This document shows positions 6,801 through 8,489 of a DNA stretch of 8,489 nucleotides, one piece after another. A model generated the notes under the pieces. It ran no database searches, was not told the DNA's origin, and saw only the letters and a program-made list of their open reading frames with translations. The translations under genes were made by a program, and so were the position numbers. The stretch comes from an uncultured Thermomicrobiales bacterium (GTDB lineage Bacteria > Chloroflexota > Chloroflexia > Thermomicrobiales > UBA6265): positions 1 to 8,489 of the forward strand of contig CADCWI010000025.1 of NCBI GenBank assembly GCA_902806355.1. Reading direction: 5' to 3'. Position 1 is the first letter of the stretch, and every line of letters starts with the position of its first letter.

Positions 6801-7370
6801 ATGTCCGACCTGCCCGATGTCCTGAAGCTGCCGGCCGATCTGCCCGTGCCCGCCGATGACGGCGCCTGCGATCACCTGCCCGGGACGGCAATGCCGCCCA
6901 TCCGGCTGCCGGCAACCGGCGGCGGCGCGATCGACCTCGGGAATCTGCCCGCCGGTCGGACGACAATCTACGCCTACCCCCGGACGCGGCCACCCGGGGA
7001 AGCGGCCAGCGATGACTGGGACATGATTCCCGGCGCCCGGGGCTGCACCCCGGAAACCTGCTCGTTCCGGGATCATCACGCCGAGCTGCGCGAGCTTGGT
7101 ACGAGCGTCTGGGGTCTCTCCACGCAGCCCGTCCCGTTCCAGCAAGAGGTGGTCGACCGGCTGCACCTCCCGTTCGCGCTGATCAGTGACGAGCGGCTCG
7201 AACTCGTCAACGCCCTCCGGTTGCCGACCATGACGTTCGACGCCGCGACGCTGATCAGGCGGCTGACCCTGGTGATCCGCGACAATGTGGTGGAGCACGT
7301 GTTCTATCCGGTCTTTCCGCCCAATGGGCATGCGGCGGAGGTTCGCGACTGGATCGCCGCGCATCCGTAA
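6801..7370 (+). CDS. Peroxiredoxin, AhpC/TSA (BCP-like) with enlarged active-site loop
   Basis: A 189-aa thioredoxin-fold peroxidase expected to reduce hydroperoxides in the cytoplasm. TTIYAYPRT (54-62) is the strand leading to the active site. GCTPETCSFRD (81-91) carries the likely peroxidatic Cys82 and resolving Cys87, the 5-residue spacing of BCP/PrxQ enzymes. GLSTQ, FALISDE and LRLPTM follow at the usual places. Between YP and GCT there are 20 residues, including DDWDMIPGAR, where ordinary BCP has about 5. There is no signal peptide or membrane segment. The ATG at 6801 has GAAGGA six bases upstream; the in-frame TTG at 6756 and ATG at 6762 have none. It lies 51 bases after the ATP-grasp gene, probably the last gene of that unit. 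The peroxidase role follows from the family; the effect of the loop is unknown. Confidence 0.87.
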   Translation: MSDLPDVLKLPADLPVPADDGACDHLPGTAMPPIRLPATGGGAIDLGNLPAGRTTIYAYPRTRPPGEAASDDWDMIPGARGCTPETCSFRDHHAELRELGTSVWGLSTQPVPFQQEVVDRLHLPFALISDERLELVNALRLPTMTFDAATLIRRLTLVIRDNVVEHVFYPVFPPNGHAAEVRDWIAAHP

Positions 7371-7700
7371 CATGGGGCATCACCGCGTGTATCGTCGAAA
7401 CCGGGAGCCTGTCCAGCGCGTATCTCATGGAGAGCGATGGGCCACGTCGCGCCGTGGCCGCTCCATCCGTGCGCGATCACCTGTGATGCATCCCCGCACC
7501 GAGCACATCCGGCGGCGTCGGACATGAGCGTGTGCGCCTCGCGGAACGATTCCACAGGCTGGTGTCCAAAATCGGAGCGGATGCGGCCCATCGCCGGAGG
7601 ATCCTCGGCATTTGTCCAGGATGACTGGAAGGGATGGACCACGCACCTGGGGTGTCACTACCGGGAAAACACATGTCCATCGTCTGGGCAATCCCCCGTC
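7371..7700. other. Non-coding spacer with inverted repeats
   Basis: I see no credible gene here; the short ORFs lack protein-like composition and ribosome-binding sites. It holds GGCCACG (7440-7446) pairing with CGTGGCC (7453-7459) around a 6-base loop, with outer GAGC/GCTC arms (7432-7435 and 7460-7463) that could extend it past a 4-base bulge. It also holds ATCAC-CT-GTGAT (7476-7487). Neither has a T run. The first could mark the 3' end of the peroxiredoxin mRNA; an unannotated RNA is possible. Confidence 0.4.
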
Positions 7701-7702
7701 GA

Positions 7703-7708
7703 TATGAT
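7703..7708 (+). promoter_or_regulatory. Possible -10 for the ECF sigma operon
   Basis: TATGAT matches five of six -10 consensus positions, 52 bases before the sigma-factor start. The -35 at 17 bp (TCGTCT) is weak. A self-recognised ECF promoter of GGAAC/CGTC type was looked for around 7661-7685 and not convincingly found. Confidence 0.35.
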
Positions 7709-7760
7709 CCAATAGGAAGATCACCGCGTTGTTACAGGTAGTGGGAAGGTCTTCGATCTG

Positions 7761-8381
7761 GTGACCGCTCGAGAGGATGGCGACCTGATCCAGGCGATCG
7801 CTCGCCGGGATTCGTCAGCATTGATGCTGCTGTACGACCGGTATGGTCGGCTCTCGTTTGCGCTTGCCTACCGGATCGTGGGCGACCCGTCCCTCGCGGA
7901 GGAGGTCGTTCAAGATGCTTTCCTGCAAGTCTGGAACCGGGCGACGACATTCGATCATGCACGCGGCGGAAACGTTCGTGGATGGCTCATGACGATCGTC
8001 CACCACCGCTCGATCGACTTCCGGCGGCGCGATCTCGATCGCAAACCGACCAACGTGCCGCTCGAAGATGTCGAGAACGTGCTGTCCGTTCCGGACGTGT
8101 GGGGTGCTGTCTCGGCATCCCTGACGCGGGAGTCGATGCGAGCTGCCGTTGACACGCTGCCACAAGATCAGAAGCGCGCAATCGAGCTTGCCTTCTTCGA
8201 CGGACTGACACATAACGAAATTGCCGAACAGGAAAATGCCCCGCTGGGAACGATCAAGGGTCGGCTCCGTCTGGGGATGAGAAAGTTGCGAGTCATTCTG
8301 TCGGAGCCCAACGATCCTCTTGGATCGCTGCTCTCCAGCCCTGACGACGATGCTCGTCAGGCGGAATCGCTCTCAAGGTGA
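7761..8381 (+). CDS. ECF RNA polymerase sigma factor (SigK-like)
   Basis: A 206-aa extracytoplasmic-function sigma factor that directs RNA polymerase to stress or envelope genes when released by its anti-sigma factor. Region 2 spans about 20-92: LLYDRYGRLSFALAYRIVGD, then AEEVVQDAFLQVW (46-58), and GWLMTIVHHRSIDFRRR (74-90) for -10 binding. Region 4 spans about 125-178: LPQDQKRAIELAFFDGLTHN then EIAEQENAPLGTIKGRLRLG, the helix-turn-helix for -35 contact. Regions 1 and 3 are absent, as in the class. The GTG at 7761 is the first start after an in-frame TAG about 46 bases upstream; GGAAGG lies 11 bases before it, slightly distant. The downstream gene starts within a few bases, as expected for its regulator. 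The SigK-like label rests on overall resemblance. Confidence 0.93.
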   Translation: MTAREDGDLIQAIARRDSSALMLLYDRYGRLSFALAYRIVGDPSLAEEVVQDAFLQVWNRATTFDHARGGNVRGWLMTIVHHRSIDFRRRDLDRKPTNVPLEDVENVLSVPDVWGAVSASLTRESMRAAVDTLPQDQKRAIELAFFDGLTHNEIAEQENAPLGTIKGRLRLGMRKLRVILSEPNDPLGSLLSSPDDDARQAESLSR

Positions 8382-8386
8382 CTAGC

Positions 8387-8489
8387 GTGCCAAACACGGT
8401 CAACAATCGAACACACGAAGAGTTCCAGGATCTTCTTGCCGCCGCCGCGTTCGGGACACTCACCGACGAGGAATGGGTGACCCTCCGCG
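8387..8489 (+). CDS. Probable anti-sigma factor, N-terminus only
   Basis: 34 codons are visible before the right edge. HEEFQDLLAAAAFGTLTDEEW (residues 10-30) matches the start of RskA-type anti-sigma factors, where a short helical domain with a D-L-L-x-A-Y-A-L-G-A-L-like pattern holds the sigma factor. The membrane helix and periplasmic domain would follow outside the window. GTG at 8387 has AAGGTGA eight bases upstream. An in-frame GTG at 8378 would overlap the sigma stop as GTGA. Either way the two genes are translationally linked. The call depends on context as much as on the short sequence. Confidence 0.7.
   Translation, partial: MPNTVNNRTHEEFQDLLAAAAFGTLTDEEWVTLR

Noticed and set aside
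7603..7612. GAGGATCCTC palindrome in the spacer
   Set aside because: The 10-bp palindrome is likely by chance in a genome this rich in GATC; the flanking bases do not extend it symmetrically.
7437..7715. 92-codon plus-strand ORF in the spacer before the sigma factor
   Set aside because: Composition rich in His, Cys, Ser and Pro, no ribosome-binding site, no recognisable fold pattern.

Overview
The window is a high-GC bacterial chromosome segment. Hand-counted lines inside the core genes run about 70% G+C, while the stretch from about 2700 to 3600 is nearer 54%. The tetranucleotide GATC is conspicuously frequent in the core genes. Gene order and protein style (ECF sigma factor with anti-sigma partner, WYL regulator, ATP-grasp ligase, atypical peroxiredoxin) would fit a Chloroflexota/Thermomicrobia-like organism. 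That assignment is an impression, not a demonstrated result.

Layout. (1) 1-1479: a minus-strand HTH-WYL regulator, cut by the left edge, stands back to back with a plus-strand isochorismatase-like cysteine hydrolase. The 174-bp gap carries two inverted repeats that could be operators. (2) 1480-2020: a stretch with one doubtful minus-strand ORF, then a clear tRNA-Cys(GCA) with an extended -10 promoter, an upstream hairpin and a strong intrinsic terminator. (3) 2092-2700: a Nudix hydrolase of the ADP-ribose pyrophosphatase type. (4) 2700-3600: a lower-GC island holding a small unrecognised protein and, convergent to it, a three-helix membrane-protein gene interrupted by a single in-frame TAA. 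(5) 3602-4882: purD on the minus strand, ending just before the broken gene. (6) 5106-7370: divergent from purD, a plus-strand cluster of a 92-aa protein, an ATP-grasp ligase of the amino-acid-ligase type and a BCP-like peroxiredoxin with an enlarged active-site loop. (7) 7371-8489: a gene-poor 390-bp spacer, then an ECF sigma factor coupled to the start of its probable anti-sigma factor, cut by the right edge.

How the parts fit together. The regulator and hydrolase form a plausible autoregulated divergent pair. The sigma/anti-sigma pair is a standard envelope or stress signalling unit. The most open question is the 92-aa/ATP-grasp/peroxiredoxin cluster, which could be an uncharacterised small-molecule ligation unit. 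The second is the broken membrane gene in the low-GC island, whose layout resembles small membrane proteins seen in accessory or defence regions. No CRISPR array, transposase, integrase or rRNA is visible.
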